A stretch of 64,000 bases of DNA from Ahaetulla prasina. Its lineage: Eukaryota; Chordata; Lepidosauria; Squamata; Colubridae. The notes under the pieces are model-generated. The model did no database searches, was not told the DNA's origin, and saw only the letters and a program-made list of their open reading frames with translations. The position numbers were made by a program, and so were the translations under genes. The stretch spans positions 100,065,325 through 100,129,324 of the forward strand of contig NC_080543.1 of the NCBI RefSeq assembly GCF_028640845.1. Reading direction: 5' to 3'. Shown here one piece after another: positions 31,098-44,339 of this stretch (its first letter is position 1; every line of letters begins with the position of its first letter).

Positions 31098-33109
31098 GGA
31101 TACCCTTTACTAGTATTTGGTTGCAATTTTCAGACAACTATACCATTCAGAGTTTTCACTAACAAGAAAAAAACCTCATTCATCCTATTTCATATTCCTA
31201 CTTTATAAAAAATGCTACACATAAAAAATAAGCTCTGCTGTTACAGTTTTTGAATTACAAAAGAGATTAAAAACACAGAAAATGTGACTTGTATATGAAA
31301 GTTTATTAGGTTACTGATGTCAAATTTTCTACATATCTAACACTTGGTACATAAAACCAAAGCTTTTGTCCAAGCAAACTAACATTTGTAATGCTTTTTA
31401 TGTGCACTATCTCACCACATCATCTAACAGTATTTTTCTTCAAAAACAAAACCTTTTTTGCAGGAAAGTGCACTTTATAATATCTGATCTTTTGTTTTAA
31501 GAAAAAAACATTTTCAATTATAGCAAAATTAACATGGAGAACAAAATGAAGCCTAGTTATACCAAGTATTTATAACTAATCCCAAAATGCTATAATTAAA
31601 ATATCATTGAATCGAGGACAAGAAAAGAAAATTAATGGAATGTGTATGTTGAAGCATTTACTGAAAAGGCTGACAAAATGTGAGCAGAATAAAGGTAACC
31701 AGATCATCTTCCCACAAGTGATATGAGAAATATCTGCTTCTACACAGCTTGCATAAAAATAAAGCTGAAGTTTCCTAATATATACAGTTATTAGGTATAA
31801 ATAACATATTTGACAAATTCTAAAACTTTGCCACACTAAAACTTTTCTTATATTGATATCCACACCCAGAATAATGGAACACCATTCCCACTGCCTGAAT
31901 GTTTGAATCCAAAGTTATTTTCCACACCTAGCTCCCATGGATCTGTTCCTTCTTCACGCTGTTGATGACTACAAGTCCCTTTCTATGTCTTACCTACATG
32001 TTCTTGCTGCAGAGGCCAGTTTGATCATCCATTTACTGGAGAACTACTAATTCCCTAATAGGGTTGCTCATTGGTAAGGTGGGAGAAGTAAACATCTTGT
32101 GTATCTTTCTAGGTGATGGTCCTAAACAAAACAAAACTTCTTTTTGGTCTCTGTGAAATACGCTGTGCCTAAAGGATGGGAAATTGAATATGGATTTGGC
32201 TGGAAAAGGTGCTGCGAGAGAAACAGCCCACTGTCAGCTTTAATTCAAACTACAATGTGTCCATATTGACTCCTTGGACTCCAGCCCTTCTGGGACCAGA
32301 TGCAAAAGTGGCCATGATTGCCTTCCTGTGTGCCAGGAAGAAGGAACAATATACATTTGGGGTTTGCAGTGTTCCCCTTCCCTGTTCCAAAGGGAGCATC
32401 AAAATCCATGTTTCCTGTGGTTGGAAAATTCCTCCTTTTTGTAAGCAAGAGGTCATGCCACTATCCCCCCGATTCAATAGCTAAGGGTTATTTTTTTAAA
32501 ACTTTTTTTTCTCTCTTTGCTACATAAAGGAAAAATTGCAAACGAAGCACTAGGCAGCAGAGATAGCAGGTCCAAGGGTAGGGCCAGTAGAGGCTGGCTG
32601 CTAGCCCTTTTCCCTGCCTTTCTTTTCCTTTCTTTGCTTAAATGGAGGGACCAGACCCTAGTAATATGGGAAGACAGAGTGCTGGCAATAGGTATATTCT
32701 GCCAGCAGTGAAGTTCTGCAGAAAATGTTAGGAAGACAATGCTTGACCTTATGAAGCACCCTCAAGTTTGAGACAACTTTTTATTTCTCTATGCTCCATT
32801 CATTCACAACTAAAGGTGACCGTGTTTAAAAACAAGGTCATTTCAGCAATGCTCCTTTTTATTATATACCATCATGAAACAGGCACATCGGTTTTGTCCT
32901 CTTGGATCTTTTATTTCTTGGTTCAATAAACTGCTTAATTTTGAAAGAGTTATTGAATCACTGTGTCTTTGTGCTACATAAGACTAATACAGTGTAAAAT
33001 AGTTGACTGAAGTTCAAATGAAAGACAGAGAAGCATTCCGTGCAATGATTCAATTCAACTGTGAAAGTGGTGTTCAGTCTTTTATCCTGCTCTCTGCATG
33101 TGGTTCTGC
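31098..33109. other. Unique stretch, no gene recognised
   Basis: Overlapping frames of 67-91 residues at 32209-32484 occur on both strands in several phases, the pattern of a locally stop-poor stretch and not of an exon. No element recognised. Confidence 0.4.
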
Positions 33110-33440
33110 CACTTCAAAACATGGATTGGCTTATTTCCACAGAGTTCTCCTTCTATCCCATTGTCTAAATCATTGATGAAGATATTGAAGAATACTGGTC
33201 TAAGACAAAGCCTTGGGGTACCCCACTGCATACTTCCCTCCATATAAACGCAGTTTCATTGAGGACTACATATTGAGTGTGGTTGGTCAGCCAGTTGCAA
33301 ATCCATCAGGTAGTGATGCTGTCTAACCCACATTTTTCTATCTTATCAAGTAGTAGATTTTGGTCAACTTAAATGCCTTACTGAAGTCCAAGTAAATTAT
33401 ATCCACAGCATTTTGCTGATTCACTAACTTTGTAATAATA
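33110..33440 (-). mobile_element. CR1 LINE reverse transcriptase remnant
   Basis: Minus strand shows DIIYLDFSKAF (about 33370-33405) and GVPQGFVL (about 33205-33230), CR1 RT motifs, with INDLDNGIE-like coding at 33150-33180 in a shifted frame. Old fragment, no ends found. Confidence 0.75.
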
Positions 33441-34780
33441 ACATTTTGTAATAATAATAATACCTTGAAACGTATGAAATGTGGATACCAAGATTCATTG
33501 TTTTCACCAAATGTTATTACAGCTGACCCTATGTTTCTCAGCCATTCAAAATTTATTCTTTGGATAGGATTATAGACTACTTGATAGATCCACCTTCATC
33601 CTGCCTCTGAAAAAGGCCCTTATGTTATTTTAACAAAGAATCTTATGTCTATCTGTTATGTCTATTATTATCCATAATAAATATTATATGGCTTACACAA
33701 TTGGAAAAATCTATGGGTTTGGGACTCTGTTTTCTCAGTTACATCTAGCTTTCCCACTTGCTCTTCTAACTAGCTTGTACGTGAAGAATGGGGCCTTTTA
33801 TTGCATCAAGATAGCAGATTTTTATCACTACATCTATGTGAAATGTGAAGACCCGTGCTTCCTTGTACCTGATTATGAAGTATCTGATCCAGGTGATTAG
33901 GCTGGGCTGTATTCTCCAGAAAGATTAACTTTACCTGGCAGCAGTACCATATAAATTCTCACCATAGTTGAGAAGGATACATGCCTTTCCAAAACAACTA
34001 GAAAACCATAGTAGTTTCAGCACCCCAAACTACAGATGTGTTATAAGTTGTTTACAAAACATTTGTAGATGTGTGCCATATGAATACAACATTCCTTGGG
34101 TCTATTTAAAGAATGATGATTTGATCAGCCTTAATACATCTGTTTGTCCATTAAATTGTAAGTGATTCCAACTGCAAACTTTTTCTTTTTATTTCATGCA
34201 AAAGATATAAACAGATGTTTTAAACATTTTACACATCTGGCCCTTTGGAATTCAGTCACGCTTCCTGTTTCACAATCATCACTCACATAAAACCAGTGAA
34301 TCAGTTCTAGTTATATTTCTGTTAAAAATAATTGGTACATGTCCCATTAATTTAAACCGAGCTATTATTGCAGGCACCAGGAATAATTTGGGAGGTTATT
34401 CTTGTATCATGAAAATTAGCTAGGGCATTCACTCATGAAGGATTGATGTTAAAGAATATGACTTTAAATGTTTATTGGTTTTCCTTCTACCATAATTCAT
34501 TATTTACTTTGTTCTTTAGTTGCAGTTTCTAGCTAAGTGCTCTTATTTTAATCATTATAAGAAAACATGCAATTCAGTCTTGTATGTTAATGTTAGAAGA
34601 CATGGTGTTACAAACAATAATATGTAATAATAAATAATTAATAAATAATATTTGCAATAAAGCAACCAAGAAATGTAGACATTCTTGGTTGCTTTAAAAG
34701 AAATTAGACATTTCCCAAAGGGCCCTTGAAATTTAGGACAGAAGTGGGTATCTTCCAATGGCTTGAGGGTAGCACCAGCT
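33441..34780. other. Unique stretch containing one short hairpin
   Basis: No gene recognised. A 15-bp perfect inverted repeat at 34658-34696 is listed separately. Confidence 0.4.
34658..34696. repeat. 15-bp perfect inverted repeat, 9-base loop
   Basis: TAAAGCAACCAAGAA and its exact reverse complement are separated by nine bases. Not part of any element identified nearby. Confidence 0.85.
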
Positions 34781-34790
34781 CTTTTTTGTT

Positions 34791-35450
34791 TATTTATTTA
34801 TTTATTTATTTATTTGATTTTTATACTGCCCTTCTCCCGAAGGACTCAGGGCGGTGTACAGGCAAAATAAAACCAACAATACAATATACAGGTTAAAATA
34901 CCATTTTAAAAACTTATTTAAAATTAGCCTGAAATTGAAATTACCATAAACTAAAAACCCCATTTAAAAATTCATAAAATTTCACATTAAAAATCCAATT
35001 TAAGCCAGCCCCGCGCAGATAAAGAGATGTGTCTTCAGTTCCCGACAGAATGTCCGAAGGTCAGGTATTTGACGTAAACCCGGGGGAAGCTCGTTCCAGA
35101 GTGTGGGAGCCCCCACAGAGAAGGCCCTTCCCCTGGGGGCCGCCAGCTGGCATTGTCTGGCGGACGGCACCCTGAGAAGTCCTTCTCTATGGGAGCGTAC
35201 GGGTCGGTGGGAGGCATGTGGTAACAGAAGGCGGTCCCGTAAGTACCCAGGTCCTAAGCCATGGAGCGCTTTAAAGGTCGTAACCAACACCTTAAAGTGC
35301 ACTCGGAAGGCCACAGGCAGCCAGTGCAGTCTGCGCAGGAGCGGTGTTACATGGGAGCTACGTGTAGCTCCCTCTATCACCCGCGCAGCTGCATTCTGGA
35401 CTAACTGAAGCTTCCGAGTGCACTTCAAGGGGAGCCCCATGTAGAGAGCA
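34791..35450 (-). mobile_element. LINE family B, 5'-truncated copy
   Basis: (AAAT)n tail at 34791-34815, 3' hairpin at 34825-34855 (one C-A mismatch in the stem), then an open 146-residue C-terminal frame with LQLVQNAAARVIEGATRSSH, LLRRLHWLPVAFRVHFKVL and GAPTLWNELPPGLRQIPDL. TTTTGTT flanks both sides (from 34784 and from 35451), a likely target duplication. About 660 bp. Confidence 0.92.
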
Positions 35451-35458
35451 TTTTGTTA

Positions 35459-36596
35459 TTCCAAAAGCATAGGAACCAGTTTTAGGATGTATTTCAGGGG
35501 AAGTATTTAAGCACTCATTTTCTACCTCAAATTCCCAAACCCAAGAAATGCTAAATTGTCTTGACTCGTTCCTGAATGTTCTAGTGGTCATGAGTCTGAG
35601 GTTGATAGCCCAAACTCTTTGCTTATTAAAATATTTTTTTCTTCAGGAAACAACACTAAACAATAAGTGCCAGGTAATTTCTTACGTGCATTTGGTTTCC
35701 ACGGTACTTTAGCTAACAAGGACCTCTTTCTTTAACCACTGGCCGTGATTCTCAAAGAAGGGCTAGCAACAATGATTTGAAGCTATTAAATATATTTAGT
35801 AGGTTTATAGCCTCTTAAGAACTTTGACATGGCAGATAGATTCTACTTTAAAATGCAGAATACATAAGCAATTTTTAAAACAGTAAAAAATAATTAAAAT
35901 ACAAAATGAATTATCACAAAATAACAGCTGTGGATAAATCCCTAATTTAAAGTGCAGCATGTAAAAATTAACCAAACAGAAATTAGAAAAATTAAATCTT
36001 CACAATCGCCAGAAAGCAAGGAATCTATAAAATCTACAGATTTCATAATGTAGCTGGACAGACACAGAACTCATAAATGTCAATCACAACAACCAACGAA
36101 AAATAAAAATGCCTTTAGAATATTCTAAAGAGTCAGCAAACAGGAAGCCTGAACATTCCAAAGACAGAGAGGTGGTGCAGAAATGAGTGTTATCTTCTAA
36201 TGCTGGCTAATCCCACAGCTCTATATTGATGGACTAAAAAGCAAGGCTTAAAACGCTGACATTAAAGCTCTGAAAGACTTATGTGAGGGCAGCTGGTTAT
36301 TTGAATGACCTACAGCTATAAAAGGAACACACACACAAAGGCACCACACTAGGGTGTATTCTGTCCCACATATTAATAAACTGCTAATATGACTGGGGCA
36401 CACAATAGGTGTGTGTAGCAGGAACCAAATCTAGCAAGCTTTATTGCTTCTGGTTTGTGGTTTCTGAACAATATATTACAGTTATCAAGCATGCACTGGT
36501 GAATTGAGATACGGGTTCTCTAGAGAAGGTTACTACTTGTGAAACAGCAAAGCTGATCAAAATATATTTCTAAGAAAGGTATTATTGGTGCCTCCT
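35459..36596. other. Unique stretch, no gene recognised
   Basis: AT-rich, no repeat or gene recognised. Confidence 0.4.
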
Positions 36597-36604
36597 TTAT
36601 AAAG

Positions 36605-37172
36605 CAGGGCTGAAATGCTACCCGTTCGGGCCAGTTCTCCCGAACTGGTAGTAAAAAATGCTACTGGTTCACCAAACCGGTAGTAAAAAAATGTAAAAAA
36701 AAAGTTCCAACAATCAGCTGAGTGACACACGATTGTCAGAACTTTTTTTTTTACTTTTTAAGCATTATTTTACTACCGGTTTGGGGAAATAGGTAGTAAA
36801 AAATGCTTTAAAAAAGTAAAAAAAAAAGCTCGGACAATTGCGCAGCACAGCTGTGATCGTCCGAGCTTTTTTTTTTTACTTTTTTAAAGCATTTTTTTTA
36901 CTACCTATTTCCCCAAACCGGTAGTAAAATAATTCTTAAAAAGTTTTTTAAAAGGTTCCCAAGATCGTGTCCCACAGCTGATTTCCACTCCTACCTGCCA
37001 ACCCCCGCTGTTCTACTTAACTTCCCAAGCCTCCTTTTGGTGTGTACTGAGCATGCACGCACAGCACACATTTGGTGCGAACTGTGCATGCGTGTCCGCA
37101 GCATGCACTTAGCGCACAGTGAGCATGCGCGGCCAGCAAACCGGTAGCAAACCAGTTCAGATTTTACCACTG
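36605..37172 (+). mobile_element. hAT-type MITE with a giant hairpin, copy 3
   Basis: Starts CAGGGCTGAAATGC and ends GATTTTACCACTG, bounded by exact 8-bp TTATAAAG (36597-36604 and 37173-37180). At 568 bp it is over twice the 13109 copy. The extra length is two nested hairpins: a smaller one near 36690-36755 and one with arms 36764-36835 and 36859-36934. Terminal sequence (CCGAACTGGTAG, AAACCGGTAG) ties it to the family. Confidence 0.93.
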
Positions 37173-37180
37173 TTATAAAG

Positions 37181-40100
37181 GCCATATCTAGGAGGACCCT
37201 CAAATTACTTACCTGTCTAGGAGGAAGCAAGAATCAGCTGTATATTTTTATCAACAACAGCTATTTTTCACACTTGCTTGGATTAAAATAATATAACTTT
37301 CTTGCTTGGATTAAAATAATATAACCCTAACTGTCATTTTTCTGTATACACAATGGCCCCATTAAAATGAAATTTCGATGCACCACTTTCGAAAGACCAA
37401 ACAGTGTCACTATGCCAAGCTTTCATTTGCTTGCGATCATTCGTTCCCAAACTCTTTTTACATCACATCCTTGAGATTAGTTGATATAAGAAGCATTTGT
37501 TTACTTATTTAATACATTTACAGATTATTTATAATCAGTAATTTTTTGGTTTACATCTCCACATGACATACTAGTTTTATGTAGATATTGAAAAGATAAA
37601 GGACAGAGGACAAGATAAATCTTTTCATCTAGCACAATTCCTCATTCCTGGTAAGAATTGAGCTACTATCATTGTTCTCCCATTCTAGTTCACAAAATCT
37701 CTACTTAACAGTTGAAAAACAAAAACAAAGATGCCTTCCATGCAACCTCAAGAACTTTAAGATATGTGAACTTCAAAGGCTGGCCGGGGTTAGGGTTGAA
37801 GTCTACTACAATTACTGAGGTTGAGAAACATTTTACACAACTGTTATATGGCATAAATAATACATGAAGCCTAGACAGTCTCTGTCCCAAACACAATCAG
37901 AAAACGTATTGGAAGAGAACCAATCAATATCCTCCAAAATAGTGAAGCTATATGGGAATCCTGTGATCAGATCTATGAGTGTACCATTCAGCTTTCATTG
38001 TAGGCCAAAGATGATCAAATACCTTAAGTGGCTCTTTCATTACAGATAAATAATTTGCAGACTCCGAAACTCAGCTCTTAAATGCAGGCAGTAGCTAACA
38101 TGTTTAATTTGGAACTAGTTGTAAAATAGCTATACTTTGCATCACCACTTTGTGATATTTAATTCTGAATGGCCTTAACTGCCTGATTTATCCACTGAGG
38201 CAAATGCATTCTATTTATTAATAATGGGGTGGGGAGTTAAGGTTAGATATTTGCAAGCTCTTCATTCAGGTTTACTTTTGATTGTAATTAGAATAAACAA
38301 CATGCTTAAACAAAAGGCAAAGAAATAACATCATTTTCATGCTCTTCTGAAACACAACTTTCCCATTTTAAATCAGTTTATCATAGATTATACTGTACAT
38401 AATTACTAAGTTGGGAGAGAGGATTTTTTTTAATCTCTAGGGATCCCACAGCTACCTTTTCAAATTGCAATCTATTAAGCCTGGGCATCTGAGGAAATGG
38501 AAATTAAATGTTTATAATATGCAGTCTCCTACTGGAATTTGAGTGCATAGTTTAATACTTCCTATTTTTAGTTAAAAGACTGCCATGAATCCATTGACAA
38601 AGTACACATCAGGGGCAGATTTAGAGAGTATTTTAATTGGAAAATATTATCTAAAAGACTCTAAATTCAACTGATGAGAAAAATTGCCCTGTTATTTACT
38701 TTCTGAGTTTGGTGTAATCTGAAATTCTTGGACCCATTCTTCTGTTTGAATGTGTCTCAAAATAGTCAACTCTACAGAGCAGCTGAACTGGATTTCACAC
38801 AGAATTTAGTGGCTGCTGTAATCACAAGTGTGTATAGTAGCCAGTGCTCAGCGATTAAAAAGGATACCATATAGGTCCTGCTGGGACTGAATTTAAATAT
38901 TTTATTTCCAATGTGCGGGAAATGGTGAACTGAAGTCCTGCTAGCATTAATCTTCCTTTGGAAAGCATAGGTTATGGTAGTACGTAAGTTAACTGAGAGT
39001 CTTTCATCATCTTCTATCTAATAGAGAAAATGCTATGCACACTCATTGCAGTATGAATCTCTCTGCAAATTGGCAATTTCTGCACTGACCATAGAATCTC
39101 TGTCTGTCCCTTAAGTAACTTGCTGAAATTACCAGCAAAGTTTAAATTAAAATTTCTCTATTCTTGAGGATTTCTACTTCCAAGAACTTCAGGCCTTTCA
39201 AAGTCTTTTTAAGAATCACTTAAATCATGCCAGAACATTCTACAAAGGATCATTGGTATGAAGCTTCCTCATTGTTCTTGAAATTCATATCTGTCTTTCT
39301 ACCACATTCTTCCCCTCCATACAATGGTCTAAGAAAGAAACTGGTTATTGTATCATTTCTTTTTAACAGCACTGACTGAGCTTCTGGTCTTTCACTTCAG
39401 CTTCCAGTTATGTGGAAAACACACTGCCATACCTACCATTCCTGTGTCCCAGAATATCCTTCTTGACTTGTCCCTCTAACTTGGGCTGAAGAGGTAGAAC
39501 TTGAAGTAGGGAATATTTTGGACTCTTGAAGCAGCCTATGGGGATATCTCATTCATTGGGAGGACCACACAGATTGCTCATTCCAGGGAGCCAACAGACA
39601 ACATATCCATATCCCTCCTCCTCTAAGAATTTAATTGTCAAAATACTCATAAGAAAATCACCAGCTCCAATTCTTAGCGTAAGAGGATTTGACTAAAAAC
39701 AAGATACAATAGCTGGTGAGATTCAGAGATTGCTTCACCCTCAAATGAAAGAAAAAATTATGAAATTGATGGACTTCTGACAAAGGGTAATGAGGGGTCA
39801 CATCCCGTCTTTTCCTACCACTAGTCAAGAAGGGGGAGGAATGGAGAATTCTAAAATGGGAAAGAGAAAATTCAGGAATAATGGAGATGAAAAGGATGGA
39901 AACAACCCCTTCCTTCTGCCCAGAATAAAATGAAAAAATAGACAGTCTTAGTTTTAGCTTCTCTATATAAATAATCCATTTGTTGTGCTAAATCACGATG
40001 CATGAGATCTGCTCACTTCTTCCAAAATACAATTTTAGCTTTCATCACCATGAAAACACCCAATCCTTTATGGGAAAGAAGAATACATTGCCTTCCTAAT

Positions 40101-40474
40101 ATTTAAGACATCTGTTAACTCAAGAACAAATACACACATGAAAAAATAATTTCTATAATGTCTGTACACAGGACAATGAACTAATTAAGCTAAAGGACTT
40201 TAAGCACCAAAGCTATAAAAAGCAACCTGCCAGTACCTAAGGATGCTGAAAGTGATGGCAGTGGATTAAGTTAGCCGTTGCCTGGCACCATTTTACAAAA
40301 TGTGTCAACTGTAAGAGAAATCAAACTAAGTTAGCTAAACACATTTATTGATCATTTCACTCTGAAAGAACAGTTCTTTTTCTTTTTTGCTAACTCTTCA
40401 CCCTTTATTCTTTTTGAATAAAAAAAATCCGCCACCGAATGGTCTGGCATTTGCAGTTTCTAATACTTTCATTT
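37181..40474. other. Long unique stretch, no gene recognised
   Basis: A 28-base direct repeat at 37273-37328 (CTTGCTTGGATTAAAATAAT twice) is the only structure noticed. No exon, RNA gene or transposon could be supported over more than 3 kb. Confidence 0.4.
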
Positions 40475-40536
40475 CCTTTGCAAAGAACTTGAAAGGTGGT
40501 ATAAAATGTAAATAATAAATAAATAAATAAATAAAC
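40475..40536 (+). mobile_element. SINE 3' tail with (AATA)n
   Basis: GAAAGGTGGTATAAAATG followed by TAAATAATAAATAAATAAAT resembles the 3' end of CORE-type vertebrate SINEs. The head is not recognisable upstream. Confidence 0.45.
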
Positions 40537-40930
40537 TTTCAGATGCTGATTTCTAAAGATATGCAGTCTAGATTTCACTGTACCTACACAACAATCCCAT
40601 GAGATAAGCTGATGAAAAAAACATAATAGCTCAGTATTACCCATGAATAAGATGTGACCTTGGATTTCTCGTTTCCCACCATTCATCCAAATACCACCAA
40701 TATAAGTAATTCATAGTTTCCATAATTAGTTTTTTTTGCAAAGTCCTTAAAAAGATTCATGGTATTTCTTACTTTTCCTCTTTAATATAGCATTTTTCCA
40801 TAAAAAGAATCTGTCCCTAAATGACTGAAATTATGATAGAAGAAAATAAGTTGACAGTTTTAGAATTAAGATCTCCAAATATATATTTTAATTATAATCC
40901 TTTGCTATTTTCCAGTTTCTATTCCAATGG

Positions 40931-40973
40931 TGTTTGTTTGTTTGTTTGTTTGATTGATTGATTGATTGATTGC
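40931..40973. repeat. (TGTT)n-(TGAT)n microsatellite
   Basis: Tandem TTTG units change to ATTG units; read directly. Confidence 0.9.
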
Positions 40974-41039
40974 TTTTTCTAGGAGGCAAAACAGAAGGAC
41001 GTGTCTTTGCATAGTGTAATAAGGTACAGTAAAGAAGGC

Positions 41040-41205
41040 GAGAGCCAGTTTGGTGTAATGCTAGAAACTGGGAGACTGGGTGACTTTGGGACTGTCATTC
41101 TTCTCAGCCCTAGGAAGGCAGTGGTGAACCATTTCTGAAAATCTTGCCAGAAAAACTACAGAGACAAGTCCAGGAGTTAACAGTGACTCGAAGCCTCAAA
41201 TAAAC
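41040..41205 (+). mobile_element. tRNA-derived SINE with deleted B box
   Basis: GAGAGCCAGTTTGGTGTAAT opens the element, CTAGAAACTGGGAGACTGGG and TGACTTTGGGAC follow, and the 3' part has GAAGGCAGTGGTGAACC and GACTCGAAGCCTC, then (AAAT)-like tail. The stretch between A box and body is shortened, removing the B box. Confidence 0.7.
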
Positions 41206-43125
41206 AAATAGTTAGAAAATTAACTGGAAAAATATCTGTCCTAAAGTATCCATGGCTTTAAAGGGGGGGGGGAAATTATCCACATTAGTGGCAAAGTATA
41301 TTTTATTTCTTCATCATAGATGACTTGTGATGATGGATGATATAAACCAAATCATAATGAAATAAAAATACTATCATTGACTGACTAGCTATTCAACCCT
41401 TAGCCCATATTTCTGATTTTTCTGTTAAAAAGGATGTCTACTATACAATGTCTTCTTGGAGGTTTTAGGCAGAAAAATCCATTACTTTTCACTTTCTAAT
41501 TATATATAATATAACTTATATACTGTTTTTCCCATCTGTGGTATCCCTTGGTTCATTCTGTTTTAATATCATTAATTATTGATGTGCATAGTGAATTTAA
41601 TTTTATTTGGACATTTACAGTACATAACCTGTTACCCTTATGCTTATTCTCAGCAAAGCAGGATATGAGAGATTGTCAGCTTTTTCTTCCCTGGGAGATC
41701 TTCCCCTGAAAAAGAACAAGTGAAACAAAACTAGAAACTATGGGAAAAACTCAGCTAATAAACTGGTTGCAGGTCAAGTTGAGGACTGTTTCATATAGGA
41801 GGCGACCTTTGCGTCATTCTAAAGTTTTCTTTGGCTCTCAGTGCTTGGGCTTTCATAGAAGACAGAGATTCTAATGGCAACTTGTTTCTTTATAAGAACA
41901 CACTGGAGTTTCTTGTTACCTAGATCTATATCTGCCTTAACTAGAAATGATATTAACAAGATCAAAGGAGTTACGTGTAAACACAAGGCCTGGAGAACGT
42001 AGCCCACTTTTCCTATACCTTCTGGTCAGATAGGTGATATTGTTTCCAAAATTTACCAGCCAATGGATATGTGGGGTTTTCTTGGAGTTGAAATCCAATG
42101 CACACTGGAGATCTGCCAACACATTTAGTTGGAGAATATGGGGAGCTGTTTTACAGTATTTTGGACTTTTCTAACACCTTTAAGTCTAAAATCCTTCATG
42201 AAAAAATAAGCAAAATATGGATAAGCATGTAGTAGCGTTTGCCATTTTCTCTCTCATAATGCCCTAAACAATTCAAGCAAGTACAAAAAATGCAAAATGG
42301 CAGAAGTTGCCATTATAGTTGTTATGGTCATCATTTGCAACAGCAATGAGATTAGGAAGTGCCATTATTAATTCTAAGTGTCACAACTACATAATCCATT
42401 TATGGATTTTTCTTTCCCGAGAGAAATTTGGTCAAAGTTCCCCCATTCACTTCTCTCCCCACCTCCTCCTACCTCCAATGCACAGGTGAAAGATTTGAAG
42501 TGGTGGTTTAGGCAGACCTTTTAATGACCATACAAAGAAATTTTACCATTTTATCAGCACAGCATGACAAAGTCAGCACATAAATCTTTCTGCTAAAATA
42601 AGACAAATTTAGCTTCCATCCAATTTACCTTTCTTTTCTTTCTTTCTACTTTCTCCCTACTGATCCACCTTCTATCAGCTCAGAGTTTAGACAGAAATCA
42701 ACAAAATCTTACAGGATGCAGAACACACACTGACCTTAATGTTAATCTCTCATTAATAAACATGAAATGCAGTATTTGGTATGACGTGATGATGGTATGG
42801 AGCAAACACCTCAGGGTGTGCTGAGTTATAAACTGTGCGTTTACACCAATTCATTTTTTTGTCATTTGACTAAATTTTTCATTTAAAAAAAAGCTGTAAA
42901 AACAGTCACGTCTTCTTGTGCCAATGAGTATACATTGCTTAGAGGTTAAGAAAAAGCACTCTGAGTCTTTTTCCTCATTATACCGAATGGTACAACCTCT
43001 TAGATATTGCTAAAGCAATATCACAACTGAGCTTTATTAAATAGCATTTTGCCTTTTGCTACTAATCCCAGATTAGGAAAAAATCTTTTGGCAGGGTAAA
43101 TACAATTCACTACACACATACACAC
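41206..43125. other. Unique stretch, no gene recognised
   Basis: G9 run at 41265 and AT-rich sequence; no element or exon recognised. Confidence 0.4.
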
Positions 43126-43360
43126 ACACAAAGAGGAGCAATAGCAATAGACTTATATACTGCGCCATAGTGTTTTTCAGCTCTATCTGAGTGGTTTACA
43201 ATGTCAGTTGAGCACCCTAACAGTCTGGGTGCTCATTTTACCAACCTTGGAAGGATGGAAGACTGAGTCAATCTTGAGCAGGTCAGAATTAATCTCCTAG
43301 CTATGGGCAGAGTTAGCCTGCAATACTGCATTCTAACCACTATGCCACCATGGCTCTGTT
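43126..43360 (-). mobile_element. Squamate tRNA-derived SINE, nearly complete
   Basis: Minus strand: GAGCCATGGTGGCATAGTGG (A-box head), TTAGAATGCAGTATTGCAGG, a decayed B box, GACTCAGTCTTCCATCC, GGTTGGTAAAATGAGCACCC and a tail AGTCTATTGCTATTGCTCC. It matches the older copy at 12985-13430. Likely mobilised by a LINE partner; family name (Sauria-type or other) is not certain. Confidence 0.82.
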
Positions 43361-44067
43361 AGAATATTTTCTGAACTAATTCTTCTTTCTTTAGAGATGT
43401 TTCTTGAAAATTACCCTCATGCTTTTTATTGAAACCTAAACACAGACCAAAAAAAAGTAGGACATGATAAATATGAATCTATGTTAAATAGATTGAAAGG
43501 AGTGGATATGAATTATTTCCATTTTTTAAAAAAAATATTACTGCAGCGTCTGGTAGATATCCTTTAGAACTGGCTTATATCTTGAACTAATGTTCTTTAG
43601 CTCCCCCTTTTTTTTAACTTTTGCTGGAATATTCCTTTTACTCACTGAGTAAGTCAGTTTCAGTTTTTCCTTACACACAAGAAAAATACAAGCTTAGCAA
43701 ATATTCAATATCCTGTTTTTCTATCTCATGTTTTCGTTTCTCCCATTCTATTGTTTGGAGGTGCAACAAAAGTATATTCTCATTTCTTTCATAGAACTGA
43801 TCTTTTCCTTAAAAATTTATAGTGTCCAATCTACAGTAGACACTCATTTGAGGGCAAATGAAACACAGAAGCAATGAACATGTTTGTTTGTTGCATTATA
43901 GCTTTCCCAAGTTTGATACAGTCACAGTCTAGATTTGCTGCCAAAAACTAGTTCATTGCTGTATCTGGCAAATGAGGATTGTACTGGGAAATTCTATAGA
44001 AATATTCTCAGAATAAAAAGAGCCTGAAAGGCAGCCACATCATGCAAATCTGTCTTGCCCAATCTGC
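43361..44067. other. Unique stretch, no gene recognised
   Basis: No repeat or gene recognised. Confidence 0.4.
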
Positions 44068-44075
44068 TGCTTTAC

Positions 44076-44331
44076 CGGGGTGAAATCTAACAGGTTCTGG
44101 AGAACTGGTAGCGGAAATTTTGAGCAGTTTGGAGAACCGGTAGCGGAAATTTTGAGTAGTTCAGAGAACCAGTAAATACCACCTCTGACTGGCCCCAGAG
44201 TGCAGTGGAAATGGAGATTTTGCAGTATTCTTCCCCTGCCATGCCCACCAAGTCACACCCACCAAGCCACATCACACCCACCAAGCTACGCCCACAGAAC
44301 CAGTAGTAAAAAAAATTGGATTTCACCACTG
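44076..44331 (+). mobile_element. hAT-type MITE, copy 4
   Basis: Starts CGGGGTGAAATCTAACAGG (one base lost from CAGGGGTG) and ends GGATTTCACCACTG, with exact TGCTTTAC at 44068-44075 and 44332-44339. The GGAGAACYGGTAGCGG block is duplicated in tandem (44098 and 44131), unlike the other copies. Confidence 0.93.
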
Positions 44332-44339
44332 TGCTTTAC

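Noticed and set aside
30919..31113. Lys/Glu/Gly/Arg-rich frame resembling a basic protein
   Set aside because: Encoded by the GAAG/GAAA microsatellite; no flanking coding signal.
32209..32527. Cluster of 67-91 residue frames on both strands as a candidate exon
   Set aside because: Open in many phases at once, no recognisable domain, and no convincing pair of splice sites could be tied to one frame. Could be revisited with transcript data.
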